A stretch of 64,000 nucleotides of DNA from Streptomyces sp. NBC_01267 (GCF_036241575.1 NZ_CP108455.1:744001-808000), one strand, 5' to 3'. Counted from the first letter of the stretch, positions 46,539-56,027 are shown. Translations and numbers: made by a program. The notes: generated from the sequence alone by a model not told the origin.

Positions 46539-48364
46539 TCGATGAGGAACCCGGCGCGTTCGCGCTCCTGCCGCAGGTCCGCTCTGAAGAGCCGGCTGAG
46601 CGGGGGGTACAGGGCGCGTACGAGTTCGTCGGTGACCGGTGGCGCACCTGCCTGCCCTTGGCCCTCCTGGTGTGTCTGTACGGAGGCGGCGGAACCCGTG
46701 GGCCCGGCCCCTCCCGCATCGGACCCCACATCGCCTCCCGCATCGTCGACGGGTTCGGGCTCCGGTTCCGGTACCTGATCCGGTTCCGGGGGCGGCGGTT
46801 CGCTGGTCTCCTCCTCGCGCTGCACCACCGGGCGGGACCGGCCCGGCGGAGACGGGGAACCGAACACCACGCTGCCGTCGGACAGCCGCTGGGCGACCCC
46901 GGCGGCGACCGCGTAGGAACCCGCGTCGGCGAGTCCGTGAGCAGGACCTGAACTCGCGCGCTGCCCTCCGGTGCCCGCCAGGGAACGGGGTACCGGAGGG
47001 CCACCGGCTCCAGTGCTCCGCTGTACGGCGGCGAGTGAGGCCCGAGACGTCGAGGACGAGGCAGCCGGGACCGGGCCGGGCGGCCTGGAGGGTAAGGCGT
47101 CGGCTGCGGGTACCACGGTGCGCTGGACGGCGGCTCCGGTCGACTCGGGGTCGCCGTGCGTCCAGCGCACGGGCACGGTCGGGGGCACGGGAGCAGCCGA
47201 GGGCGCGCCGGTCCGGGCAGCCGCCCCGGCCGCCGTAGCCGATCGCTGCACTGCGGCAGTTGACTCCCGGCCCGCCTCCGCCCCTTCCACCGCATGCAGG
47301 GGCAGCGGGCGGTCGCCTAGCAGGGGCGCCACCGGGCCGGTAGGCGGAGACAGCGGGGAGAGCGAGAACTGCTCGCTACCGGGTGCGGAGGTGGTGCGCT
47401 GCACCGGATCACGCAAAGCCTGGGCGCCGCCGTCGGTTCCGTCTCCCGCCTCCCGTGGCGGAACCGGCGGAGCTGGGCGAGAGACCAGCGGGTCCTCACC
47501 GAGCAAAGGGGCGGTGGGCTCGGCCGGGACACTCTCGGACGCGAACGGTACGGCGGCTTCGGAAGGTTCGTCCCCCGCGTCGGCTCCCTCCCTAACAGGC
47601 ACCTCCCCAGCAGGTCCCTCCGCGCCGCCCGGCCGGTCCGTACCCGGGAGAGATGCGGCAGCCTGCCGCTGTGCCGTCGGAGGGAGTGCGGACAGAGGCG
47701 CCCCGAGTCCGGGCGTACGCCTGGGTCCGCCGGGCAGCGGATTCCCCTCAGGAGCCGCGACCGACCGCTGAACGGTCCCGGACAGCAACGGTCGCTCCGG
47801 CTCCCGCGCGGACTCCGGGGACATGACGTCCGGCGCCGCTTCCCCGACCGGCTGCTCACCCACCAAGTGCCGCACAGGCAGCTCCGACACCGTCGAAGGC
47901 CCCGCCGAGGTCATGGCCGGCGTCCCGTCCCCGTACGCCGCGTGCCCGCCGGAGGAACGCTGCACGGGAACAGGCGCGGTACGGGACACCGCCCCCGCCC
48001 GCAGTGGCATCTCGACCGCCCGCTGAGCCGTCGGCGCCACGGGCGGGCCAGGGACGGAAACCCCGTGCACGAGCCCCCCGGGCGCCTCCGGGCTGACCAG
48101 ATGTCCGAGGGGCCTGCCGAGTGCGGTGTCCTGCCGGGTGGTGAGCCCGCCCTGGAATCCGGTGGGGTCGATCAGCAGGTCCTGATCACCCAATGTCCGC
48201 TGCACCGGGGCAAGTTCACGCAGATTCACCCGGTCGGAACGGTCACGGCGATCTGCGGGAGCATCGGACACCTGCGCGCCCGCGCCGGTAACCGAACCGG
48301 TACCCGGATCCGAATCCGCACGTGTACGCCGGTCGTCCCCACGCAGCCAGGACAGCAGTCCCAT
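46526..48364 (-). CDS. CIS protein with repeated VQR motifs, possible tape-measure position
   Basis: 612-residue Pro/Gly/Ala-rich protein without a recognised domain. A short motif [VA]QR[ST] recurs about eleven times (PVQRTLG, TAQRAVE, PVQRSSG, TVQRSVA, TAQRQAA, PVQRTTS, AVQRSAT, AVQRTVV, AVQRSTG, VAQRLSD, VVQREEE). The N-terminus (MGLLSWLRGDDRRTR) and the C-terminal 35 residues (LVRALYPPLSRLFRADLRQE) look better conserved; a Glu/Pro run precedes the latter. Gene order (sheath, tube, two small proteins, this, second tube, LysM) puts it where phages carry the tape measure, but it is not the usual helical type. ATG 48364. Confidence 0.7.
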   Translation of the reverse strand: MGLLSWLRGDDRRTRADSDPGTGSVTGAGAQVSDAPADRRDRSDRVNLRELAPVQRTLGDQDLLIDPTGFQGGLTTRQDTALGRPLGHLVSPEAPGGLVHGVSVPGPPVAPTAQRAVEMPLRAGAVSRTAPVPVQRSSGGHAAYGDGTPAMTSAGPSTVSELPVRHLVGEQPVGEAAPDVMSPESAREPERPLLSGTVQRSVAAPEGNPLPGGPRRTPGLGAPLSALPPTAQRQAAASLPGTDRPGGAEGPAGEVPVREGADAGDEPSEAAVPFASESVPAEPTAPLLGEDPLVSRPAPPVPPREAGDGTDGGAQALRDPVQRTTSAPGSEQFSLSPLSPPTGPVAPLLGDRPLPLHAVEGAEAGRESTAAVQRSATAAGAAARTGAPSAAPVPPTVPVRWTHGDPESTGAAVQRTVVPAADALPSRPPGPVPAASSSTSRASLAAVQRSTGAGGPPVPRSLAGTGGQRASSGPAHGLADAGSYAVAAGVAQRLSDGSVVFGSPSPPGRSRPVVQREEETSEPPPPEPDQVPEPEPEPVDDAGGDVGSDAGGAGPTGSAASVQTHQEGQGQAGAPPVTDELVRALYPPLSRLFRADLRQERERAGFLIDTRH

Positions 48365-48395
48365 GGTCTCCCCCTCCTCCCCTGCGTTGCTGCCG

Positions 48396-48539
48396 TTACT
48401 GCCCGTTGAGGCGGGCCACCTGCGCGACGAATCTCAGGCGTTCCGGGTGCTCCATATCCAGCAGATCGTCCAGCGGCCAGTGGAAGTGGTAGGCGAGGTA
48501 CGCGACCTCCTCGTAGAGCAGGTCGGCCGCGTACGTCAC
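48396..48539 (-). CDS. Small CIS protein (DUF6760-like, 47 aa)
   Basis: 47-residue protein starting GTG (TYAADLLYEEVAYLAYHFHW) and ending VAQVARLNGQ. It resembles the small DUF6760-type proteins found between tube and tape-measure positions in CIS loci, comparable with the second tail assembly chaperone frame of phages. The GTG overlaps the preceding gene's stop (GTGA), strongly supporting expression. Pattern: amphipathic helix followed by LDDLLDMEHPERLRFV. Confidence 0.82.
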   Translation of the reverse strand: MTYAADLLYEEVAYLAYHFHWPLDDLLDMEHPERLRFVAQVARLNGQ

Positions 48540-48994
48540 GATTCCCCCAGGCGGCCCCCGGCGAGATCCACCGCGAACTCCTCCGAACAGGACGGACAGG
48601 TCACGGCGGCACGGGTGTGCCCCTCGGCGTTGATCCGCCGGTAGAAGTCCTGAAGAAAGGCCAGGTCGGAGGCGAAGAGGTCCTCGATGATGCCCGGGTG
48701 GATGTCATCGAGGGTGCCGATCCGGGTGACGACCCGGGAGATCAGCACCACGGACAGATAGGCCGAGTTCTCCCGTACGCGGTCGTCCCGCAGCGGCACG
48801 AGTTCATCGCGTGCGGTCGCGAGGCGCATGGCGCCGGTGCGGTGCAGGGTGCCGGAATCGTCGAGGTAGCCGCGTGGCAGCTCGAAGGTGAACTCGGTCC
48901 GCAGCGTGTCGCGGGAGCGGGCCGGTACGGCCGCGCCCTCGTCCGGTGCCTGTTGATCGATCGGTCCTGCCGGGAATTGTGCCGCGCGTCGCAT
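48536..48994 (-). CDS. CIS assembly protein with C-terminal CxxC motif
   Basis: 152-residue conserved CIS protein. It has a short disordered N-terminus, the beta segment TEFTFELPRGYLDDSGTLHR, a helical centre (SVVLISRVVTRIG, DIHPGIIEDLFASDLAFLQD) and a C-terminal half zinc ribbon VTCPSCSEEFAVDL. Its place directly after the main tube gene matches tail assembly chaperones of phages (position-based inference). The ATG shares a base with the tube stop (TGATG), and its stop overlaps the 47-aa gene. Confidence 0.78.
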   Translation of the reverse strand: MRRAAQFPAGPIDQQAPDEGAAVPARSRDTLRTEFTFELPRGYLDDSGTLHRTGAMRLATARDELVPLRDDRVRENSAYLSVVLISRVVTRIGTLDDIHPGIIEDLFASDLAFLQDFYRRINAEGHTRAAVTCPSCSEEFAVDLAGGRLGES

Positions 48995-49437
48995 CAGTCG
49001 AGTTCCATGCTCTCGTAGGTGAGCGCGAGCTTCTCCGTCAGCACCGAGGTGTCGCCCGCCTTGAGCGTGCCGATCTCCAGGGACTTGGGCCAGGCGTTGA
49101 TGAGCTTGTAGCGCTTGATCGCGACGCCTTCGTAGTCGTAGACGATGACCGCGCCGTTGCGACGGGCGTCCGTCATCCGCCCGAAGCGGGAGTCCTTGAT
49201 CCAGCGCTCGAAGCTGTTGTCCTCGGTGAGGCCGCGCGTCACCGTGACCTCACCGGCCTTGGGACGGCCCGGCAGCTTCTTGATGGCGTACTTGCCGTCG
49301 GCGGTGTTCTGCTTCAGTTCGATGACGTCCTGTTCCATCTTCAGACCACTGACCTCGGTGATCTGCTTGATGACGACGCTGTCGAATTCCAGACCGAAGG
49401 AATGCCCGACGGAACTGTCGAGATCGGGAAGTGGCAC
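48994..49437 (-). CDS. CIS inner tube protein 1 (Afp1-like, main tube)
   Basis: 147-residue tube protein of the phage T4 gp19/Hcp type: GHSFGLEFDSVVIKQITEVSGL, then GEVTVTRGLTEDNSFERWI and YEGVAIKRYKLINAWPKSLE. It stacks as hexameric rings inside the sheath. It is the first gene after the sheath gene (146 nt gap) and is tightly linked to the 152-residue assembly protein behind it. Intact. Confidence 0.92.
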   Translation of the reverse strand: MPLPDLDSSVGHSFGLEFDSVVIKQITEVSGLKMEQDVIELKQNTADGKYAIKKLPGRPKAGEVTVTRGLTEDNSFERWIKDSRFGRMTDARRNGAVIVYDYEGVAIKRYKLINAWPKSLEIGTLKAGDTSVLTEKLALTYESMELD

Positions 49438-49583
49438 AACAGACTCCTTACGCCATGCTCAGGAATTGACCGGAACACAGGCAGTCACACAGGCAGTGGC
49501 GCTGGCACTGGGCCGGTTCGCGGGCGGGGCGGTTCACGGGCGGGACGGGTAGCAGCCGGTTCACGGAGCCGGGGCGGCACGGG

Positions 49584-51140
49584 TCACTCGTCGATCCCTC
49601 CGATGCCACCGGTCAGCTGCGACAGCCGGAACACCACGAACTCGGCCGGTTTGACGGGCGCCACGCCCACCTCGCAGATGACCTGCCCGGCGTCGATGCT
49701 CTCCACCGGGTTGGTCTCCCGGTCGCACTTCACGTAGAACGCCTCGTCCGGAGTGAGCCCGAACAGCGCGCCCCTGCGCCATTCATTGACCAGGAACGCG
49801 GAGACCGTTCGGCGGATACGGGCCCACAGCGCGTCGTCGTTCGGCTCGAACACGACCCACTGCGTGCCGGAGAGAATCGACTCCTCCAGGTAGTTGAAGA
49901 GGCGCCGCACATTGAGGTACCGCCAAGCGGGATCGGAGGCGAGCGTCCGCGCTCCCCAAACCCTGATACCGCGGCCCGGGAACGAACGAATGCAGTTCAG
50001 TCCGATCGGGTTGAGCAGATCGTGCTCGCCCTTGGTCAGCTGGGTCTGCAACGCGACCGCCCCGCGCACGACTTCGTTCGCCGGCGCCTTGTGCACCCCG
50101 CGCGAGTCGTCGCTGCGTGCCCACAGCCCGGCGACGTGACCGCTCGGCGGTACGAGGGAGGCGCGCCCCGACGACGGGTCGGCCACGCTGATCCAGGGGT
50201 AGTAGAGCGTCGCGTACTTCGAGTCGAAGTTGGCCCGGTCCGTGCGCCAGGCCCTGACCTGCTGCGGGCTGAGCGCCGGGGGCGGGTCGAGGATGGCGAT
50301 CCGGTCGCCCATCAGCTCGCAGTGGCTGATGAGCCCCTGCTGTACGGCGATCACCGACTCCAGGTCCAGCAGCCCGCGTTCGTACGCGCTCATCAGGTCG
50401 GGAACGACGACCATCGTGACCTCGTCGACCGCTTCCAGACCGCTCAGGCCGGTCCGGCGGTCCGCGTCGCCGACGTACACCTCCGGCGTCAGCACGCCGG
50501 GCGCACCGGCCGCGGGAGCCGCCGGGGCCAACTCGACCGACTGTGTCCCGGGCCTGGCGGGCGCCGCACCGCGTCCGGGCTCCCGCATCTCGACGAGCTC
50601 CGACTTGGCGTTGACCCGGGTGGCGACGTTGTCCTTGCTGCGCTTGGTGGTGACGGACGGATACGTCTCCGCCACCTGGCCGTCCCTCTTGACGATCAGC
50701 TGGAAGACGTCGGACGGCGGGTCGTCGCCCTCGTCGTCGGCAACCTCGACGGTGATCTGACCGGTCACTCCGGCACGTGGCTTCACGGCGTACGGGCCGA
50801 GCTGCGTCTCCGAGCCGGCGGGCAGCTGCCCCGGCGCACCGTCTCCGGCTTCTTCGCCACCCTCCACCGGCTCCGAACCGTCACCGATGCGTACGACGTA
50901 GCAGGTGCCGCCACCATTGGCGAAGAAGCCGTACACGGAGGTCGCGAGGTACGTTCCGCCGACGAAATCGCCGAAGCGGCTCACGAACTGGCTCCAGTTC
51001 GTGATCAGGGTCGGCTCGTCGAACGGCCCCTGCTGGGCAAAGCCGACGAAGGCGGCAACCGAGGTGCCCACCCCTTCGATCGGCCGGGATCCGGACTCGA
51101 TCTCTTCGACGTAGACGCCCGGGGACAGGTACGACGGCAT
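49584..51140 (-). CDS. CIS contractile sheath protein (Afp2-4-like)
   Basis: 518-residue sheath protein. Typical N-terminus PSYLSPGVYVEEIESGSRPI with the following VGTSVAAFVGFAQQGP, and C-terminal core INPIGLNCIRSFPGRGIRVWGART-like region with NEWRRGALFG and CDRETNP. These segments form the inter-subunit handshake in contractile sheaths. ATG 51140 with GGAGAG 7 nt upstream; longer open frame to 51272 lacks a site. Divergent from the effector gene across a 231-bp gap. It begins the left CIS block. Confidence 0.94.
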   Translation of the reverse strand: MPSYLSPGVYVEEIESGSRPIEGVGTSVAAFVGFAQQGPFDEPTLITNWSQFVSRFGDFVGGTYLATSVYGFFANGGGTCYVVRIGDGSEPVEGGEEAGDGAPGQLPAGSETQLGPYAVKPRAGVTGQITVEVADDEGDDPPSDVFQLIVKRDGQVAETYPSVTTKRSKDNVATRVNAKSELVEMREPGRGAAPARPGTQSVELAPAAPAAGAPGVLTPEVYVGDADRRTGLSGLEAVDEVTMVVVPDLMSAYERGLLDLESVIAVQQGLISHCELMGDRIAILDPPPALSPQQVRAWRTDRANFDSKYATLYYPWISVADPSSGRASLVPPSGHVAGLWARSDDSRGVHKAPANEVVRGAVALQTQLTKGEHDLLNPIGLNCIRSFPGRGIRVWGARTLASDPAWRYLNVRRLFNYLEESILSGTQWVVFEPNDDALWARIRRTVSAFLVNEWRRGALFGLTPDEAFYVKCDRETNPVESIDAGQVICEVGVAPVKPAEFVVFRLSQLTGGIGGIDE

Positions 51141-51371
51141 ATGAGTCTCTCCTTGACCGGGGAACACGGTGATTCTCACCGCGGGACCGATGTACCGGGA
51201 ACGGATGCGAGGCCGCCTCGCGCGCACGGGCAACTGCCCTAAGAGGCAACCCAGTTGACCCACCCGTACCAATCAGATCTGCCCTGCCGTCTGGTGCACG
51301 CGCACTCCGTACGGTCCGTCGCCGCCGCCCACGCTGGCAGTCCTGTCCGGGAACGGTGACCGGGAGTGCGG
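51141..51371. promoter_or_regulatory. Divergent region between sheath and effector genes
   Basis: 231 bp that should hold the promoters of the left CIS block (minus) and of the effector gene (plus). A TTGACC occurs near 51253, but no convincing -10 or operator was seen. Confidence 0.35.
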
Positions 51372-54300
51372 ATGAAGGCGACTTCGGGGAAGGAACGCGC
51401 CGACGCCACCCGCACCAGCCTGTCCCGCTCGACGGAGTCGCCCGCTCCCGAGCGCACCCCTTCACCCACCGCACCGCACGCCCGCAGGCTCGACCCGCGC
51501 ACCGCACAGCGTCTCCAGGGCCGGTTGGGGAACGCAACGGTGGCCCGGATGGTGGTCGCGCAGCGCCTCACCAAGGCACCCCCGGCGGCCGGCGGAACCG
51601 GTCCGGCTCCCGTAGTGATCACCCCGGCCGAACAGGCGCCGGGGCTGCGTGCGGTCAACGCGGATGTCACCGCGAAGAAGCAGAGGGTCTCCCAACACCC
51701 GCCCGCCGCAGGCGAATCCAAGTCGGCCCAGGACGCGGCGGTCGCTCCCCCGGACGACAAGGAAGCCCAGGGCAAGGCGGCCAACGCCGAGAAGATGAAC
51801 GCGGCGAAACCGGGCGAGTTCAACAAGCAGGCGTTCATCGACGCGGTGAACAAGGCCATCGACGCGCAGGCCCCGAAGAACCTCGACGAGGCCGACAAGT
51901 TCTCCAAGTCGGGCAAGGCCGACAAGATCAAGTCCGAGGTGGACGGCAAGGTCACCGACGGCAAGACGTCCTCGGCGAAGGACATCGACACCGCCACCAA
52001 GGCCCCGCCGGACACCGCGGCGGCCAAGGACAAGCCGGTCACCCCGATGACCCCCGACCACCCACCGGCGAACCCGGGCGCCCCGGACGCCGCCGCCGCG
52101 ATCCCTGAGAAACAGCCCGCGGCCGTCACCGACTTCTCGGGCGGCCCCGAGGCGAACGACAAGGAAATGTCGGACGCCCAGGTCACCGAGGGCCAACTGG
52201 CCAAGGGCAACGAACCGGAGTTCAACCAGGCCCTGTCGGCGAAGAAGTCAGCCGAGGCCCACTCCGCGAAGGCCCCGGCGCAGGGCAGAGCAGCGGAGAA
52301 CCAGCAGCTCTCCAAGGCGAAGGCGGGCGCCGCGTCCTCCGGCGCCCAGGCCATGAACGCCCTGACGGCCACCCGTACCGGTGCGGGGAAGAAGGTCGAC
52401 GCCGGGAAGGGCACGGCGAAGTCGCAGGACGAGCAGAAGCGCGCCCAGGTCACCTCGAAGCTCCAGAAGGTATTCGACGCCACGAAGAGCGACGTCGAGA
52501 AGATCCTCTCCGGCCTGGACAAGCAGGTGGACGAGAAATTCACGGCGGGCGAGAAGGCCGCCCGGGACGCGTTCACCACGGACCAGAAGCGCCGGATGAA
52601 CGCGTACAAGCACAAGCGGTACTCCGGGATGTCCGGTGGTCTCAAGTGGGCCAAGGACAAGCTCATGGGGATGCCGAAGGAGGCCAACAGCCTCTACCAG
52701 GAGTCCCGGAAGCTCTACGTCTCCCGCATGCAGGGCGTCATCTCGTCCGTCGCCGACCTCATCGGTACGGAACTGGGCAAGGCGAAGGCCCGCATCGCCA
52801 AGGGCCGGAACGAGTTGAAGGCCGAGGTCGACAAACTCCCCGCCGACCTACGGAAGTTCGGCGAGGAATCAGCGAAGGACTTCGCCGGAAAGTTCGACGA
52901 CCTGGAAACCGAGGTCAACGACAAGTCGAAGCAACTGGTCCAGGACCTGGCGACGAAGTACACAGCGGCCCTGAAGAAGATCGACGAGGACATCAAGAAA
53001 CTCCAGGACGCCAACAAGGGCCTGGTCGACAAGGCGAAGGACGCGATCGTCGGCGTCATCAAGACGATCAACGACCTGAAGAACCTGCTCCTGGGCATCC
53101 TCGCCAAGGCCGCCTCCGCGATCATGAAGATCATCAAGGACCCGATCGGGTTCCTGGGCAACCTCGTGCGGGCGGTAGGAGCCGGGCTCCAGCTCTTCAT
53201 CACCAACATCGCCGAACACCTCAAATCTGGCGTGGTGTCCTGGCTCCTGGGCACCGCGGTCCAGGCTGGCCTGGAACTCCCGCAGAAGTTCGACCTCAAG
53301 GGCATCATCCAGATCATCGCCTCACTACTGGGCCTGACCTGGGCGAACATCCGGGCCCGGGTCACCCGCAAGGGCGTCCCCGACCAGGCCATGAACACGG
53401 TGGAACAGTCCGTACCGGTCGCCCAGAACCTCGTACGAGAAGGCCCGGCAGGCGCGGTAAAGGAAATAGCCGCCGAGGCCGGCGACCTCAAGTCCACCAT
53501 CCTCAGCAAACTCACCAGCTATCTGATCCCCACGGTCCTGATCGCGGGCATCACCTGGATCGTCTCCCTGCTCAACCCTGCCTCGGCATTCGTCCGCGCG
53601 GTCAAGGGAATCATCGACATCGTCTCCTTTGTCGTGAACCAGGGCGCGCAACTGGTGGAGTTCGTCAACTCCATTCTGGACGCGGTCATTTCCATCGCGA
53701 ACGGCGGCTCGGCCGGGGTTCCGAAGATGGTGGAGGCGGCGCTGGCGGCGAGCGTCCCGGTGCTGATCGGGTTCCTGGCTTCACTCTTGGGGATCGGCGG
53801 CCTTGCCAGCAAGGTCAAGAGCGTCTTCCATGCGGTGGCCCGGCCCGTCAACAGGGCCATCGACAAAATCGTCGACCTCATCGCAAAGAAAGGGAAGGCT
53901 CTCTGGGCCAGAGCGAAAGACAGAAAGGGCAGGAATGACGACAAAGGTGACGCGCGGAATTCAAGACCGAATTACCCCGATCGCACCGGCGCCGACACCA
54001 GTAAAGCAAAAGACAAGAAGCCATTCTTTTACACCCTCCCAAAGAGAAGATTCCGCACGGCAGATTTTGGAAGCCATACGCTCCTCTTCAAAGAAGTAGG
54101 AAGTCGCAGGGAGCTGATGGTCCACAGCACGCCAGTTTCGATAACCGATTACCTGTTACGCTGGAAAGACTCCCTTCCAAGCGTTTCTTCATCCGAAAGA
54201 ACGACACAGGAATCTGCGCACAGCGACGCACTCAGCCAGCACAACGAAGTAATGCGTGCGGAGCAGGCGCTACCAACGAAGAGGTCTGTCGCAGCCAGTC

Positions 54301-55166
54301 ATCCCAACATGCAGGCTCGCTTTGATGAGTTGGTACTCAAATTTGAGCGGCTGGCCGAACTCCTGGCCCTCCAAAAGAAGCCGTTGCCACCGCTTCCTCC
54401 TCCCGTACTCCCACCGTTCCGAAACAGTGTTCTGGCTACGAATTTTACCGCCCATTACATAGCGTGGCCACCTCCCGAAGGCCAGGTCTCCACAGCGAAC
54501 AAGGGGTTCACGCTGAAGGGCTGGCGTTACGTCGACGCCAGAAAACTTCAAGGCCCGCAGGAATACTGGCTGAAGATGCACCTCCTTCCCGGTCGACTAG
54601 GGGGGATGGCGACCGACTCAAATCTTGTGCCGGCACGCCAGAGCGTAAACAATCCGGACTTCTTAACAAAAGTCGAGGAGCCTGCTCATTCATTCCTCGC
54701 GTACTCGAATGAACATCCAAAGAACCCAGCGATCTGGTATCAAGTCAAGGTCGAGTTCGGCCACGGAGCACGATATGAGGGCTTCCCGAGTCTCATAGAT
54801 GTCTCCTGGGGAACTTACGACAGTGACGGCAGCCAATGGATACGCAGACATACCCCTTCGGGATCATATTCAGACCCTCAAAATCCCCCGCCAAATACAG
54901 CTGTCCAGACCATCAGCCTCAACACGGCCGGAGAAGCGAGAATCGCAGACCGCATGGGCGGGGAGGAATACCTTTATTTCGCACGTCAGGTTGTTTTACT
55001 TCGAAAAAATGCCCAAGGAATACAGAAACCTTACGACTCGGTCACCGACCTGGAAGACCGGCTGGAGGCATGGGACCAGTCAAAACCTATCCCATGGGCC
55101 GGTCTACCCGTGATGCTCGACCTACTTAAATCTGTCATTCGACTTGGAGAGATTACCATTCCCTGA
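51372..55166 (+). CDS. Candidate CIS effector: conserved carrier with variable nuclease-like C-terminus
   Basis: 1264 residues. Residues ~36-62 hold a short motif (RRLDPRTAQRLQGRLGNATV) of the type seen at the start of CIS-associated toxins. About 80-440 is Ala/Lys-rich and helical. About 440-850 combines coiled-coil segments with long hydrophobic helices (LLLGILAKAASAIMKIIKDP, IPTVLIAGITWIVSLLNPAS, VPVLIGFLASLLGIGGLA), suggesting membrane interaction. From ~855 the DNA becomes AT-richer (27 of 60 G/C in 54001-54060). The tip contains WLKMHLLPGRLGG then NLVPARQSVNN, similar to DNA/RNA non-specific endonuclease-type toxins (recalled pattern). ATG 51372 with GGGAG upstream. No signal peptide, which fits CIS loading. 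Confidence 0.75.
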   Translation: MKATSGKERADATRTSLSRSTESPAPERTPSPTAPHARRLDPRTAQRLQGRLGNATVARMVVAQRLTKAPPAAGGTGPAPVVITPAEQAPGLRAVNADVTAKKQRVSQHPPAAGESKSAQDAAVAPPDDKEAQGKAANAEKMNAAKPGEFNKQAFIDAVNKAIDAQAPKNLDEADKFSKSGKADKIKSEVDGKVTDGKTSSAKDIDTATKAPPDTAAAKDKPVTPMTPDHPPANPGAPDAAAAIPEKQPAAVTDFSGGPEANDKEMSDAQVTEGQLAKGNEPEFNQALSAKKSAEAHSAKAPAQGRAAENQQLSKAKAGAASSGAQAMNALTATRTGAGKKVDAGKGTAKSQDEQKRAQVTSKLQKVFDATKSDVEKILSGLDKQVDEKFTAGEKAARDAFTTDQKRRMNAYKHKRYSGMSGGLKWAKDKLMGMPKEANSLYQESRKLYVSRMQGVISSVADLIGTELGKAKARIAKGRNELKAEVDKLPADLRKFGEESAKDFAGKFDDLETEVNDKSKQLVQDLATKYTAALKKIDEDIKKLQDANKGLVDKAKDAIVGVIKTINDLKNLLLGILAKAASAIMKIIKDPIGFLGNLVRAVGAGLQLFITNIAEHLKSGVVSWLLGTAVQAGLELPQKFDLKGIIQIIASLLGLTWANIRARVTRKGVPDQAMNTVEQSVPVAQNLVREGPAGAVKEIAAEAGDLKSTILSKLTSYLIPTVLIAGITWIVSLLNPASAFVRAVKGIIDIVSFVVNQGAQLVEFVNSILDAVISIANGGSAGVPKMVEAALAASVPVLIGFLASLLGIGGLASKVKSVFHAVARPVNRAIDKIVDLIAKKGKALWARAKDRKGRNDDKGDARNSRPNYPDRTGADTSKAKDKKPFFYTLPKRRFRTADFGSHTLLFKEVGSRRELMVHSTPVSITDYLLRWKDSLPSVSSSERTTQESAHSDALSQHNEVMRAEQALPTKRSVAASHPNMQARFDELVLKFERLAELLALQKKPLPPLPPPVLPPFRNSVLATNFTAHYIAWPPPEGQVSTANKGFTLKGWRYVDARKLQGPQEYWLKMHLLPGRLGGMATDSNLVPARQSVNNPDFLTKVEEPAHSFLAYSNEHPKNPAIWYQVKVEFGHGARYEGFPSLIDVSWGTYDSDGSQWIRRHTPSGSYSDPQNPPPNTAVQTISLNTAGEARIADRMGGEEYLYFARQVVLLRKNAQGIQKPYDSVTDLEDRLEAWDQSKPIPWAGLPVMLDLLKSVIRLGEITIP

Positions 55167-55197
55167 ACACTTCGAAATCCCCGCGAGAGGGGCAACT

Positions 55198-55890
55198 GTG
55201 ACAGAGCTGAGCACTATCGAGCAGAGGTTCGTTCAGATAACAGAAGATCTCATTGCATCCCCAGCAGTGACAGTACTTTCCAGTAATCAAGGTGATCTCC
55301 TCAAGCGAGCCGGAGACGCTCAAAAGGTGTTCGAGCAGCTTGCATCTCAGGGCTACACCGTCCTCCCCGAGGAGATGCAGAACTGTTTTATGCGATTCCG
55401 AGATGTCGGAGCTCACTGGCAAGCATCCGATCCAGAATCGGAGATAGGTGGCGAATTCAACCTTCTCCACCTATCTGAGAGTATACGAATGGGTCCACCG
55501 CCATGGCACAACCGCAGCGAATGGAGCCCCGAACAGCAGGACCTATTTTCTCGATTCCGGATTTTCGACACCCACTCCCAAAGCGGGTCCGGCACCCTGG
55601 GAAGCCTGCGGATGATGCCATTCGGCGTGACGCCGGAGCTTTGGTTCTACGACAATACCCGAGGGCCGTACAAGCTACATATTAGCTACTGCTCTTACCT
55701 TGACAATGTCCGAATCACCAAAGGTGGACACTATTGGCAGTATCTCTTCTCGGACATATCTCTGACAGAACCGGGCAATATCTACATCGCAACCCACATA
55801 AAGAAATTACTTGACTTCCTACAGATCGAGTTCCCTGATGTCGATTACGGACCTCTCCTCGATCGCCTATCAATAAAGACCTCACACTGA
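55198..55890 (+). CDS. Hypothetical protein, candidate immunity or accessory gene of the effector
   Basis: 230 residues, no recognised domain, no signal peptide or membrane helix. Rich in aromatic residues in the second half (PELWFYDNTRGPYKLHISYC, GGHYWQYLFSDIS), a composition seen in SUKH-like immunity proteins, but the match is only general. GTG 55198 has AGAGGGG 5 nt upstream and begins 31 nt after the effector stop; an in-frame ATG at 55144 would overlap the effector. G+C is as low as in the effector tip (27 of 60 in 55741-55800), so both were probably acquired together. Confidence 0.6.
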   Translation: MTELSTIEQRFVQITEDLIASPAVTVLSSNQGDLLKRAGDAQKVFEQLASQGYTVLPEEMQNCFMRFRDVGAHWQASDPESEIGGEFNLLHLSESIRMGPPPWHNRSEWSPEQQDLFSRFRIFDTHSQSGSGTLGSLRMMPFGVTPELWFYDNTRGPYKLHISYCSYLDNVRITKGGHYWQYLFSDISLTEPGNIYIATHIKKLLDFLQIEFPDVDYGPLLDRLSIKTSH

Positions 55891-56027
55891 ACCTCTTTCA
55901 TCCTGAATAGTTGCAGTTCAAAAGCGTGTGGACGGCCTGGATGATGGCACCAATGCGGCAGAGGGTGCCCCTATCTCCTTGGTCAAGCTGTTACTGAACT
56001 TGAATTTACGATGTCTGCTTGATCGTG

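Noticed and set aside
51372..55166. Effector as a DUF4157 metallopeptidase toxin
   Set aside because: No HExxH motif was found in the protein, although the loading-type N-terminus is similar to that of such toxins.
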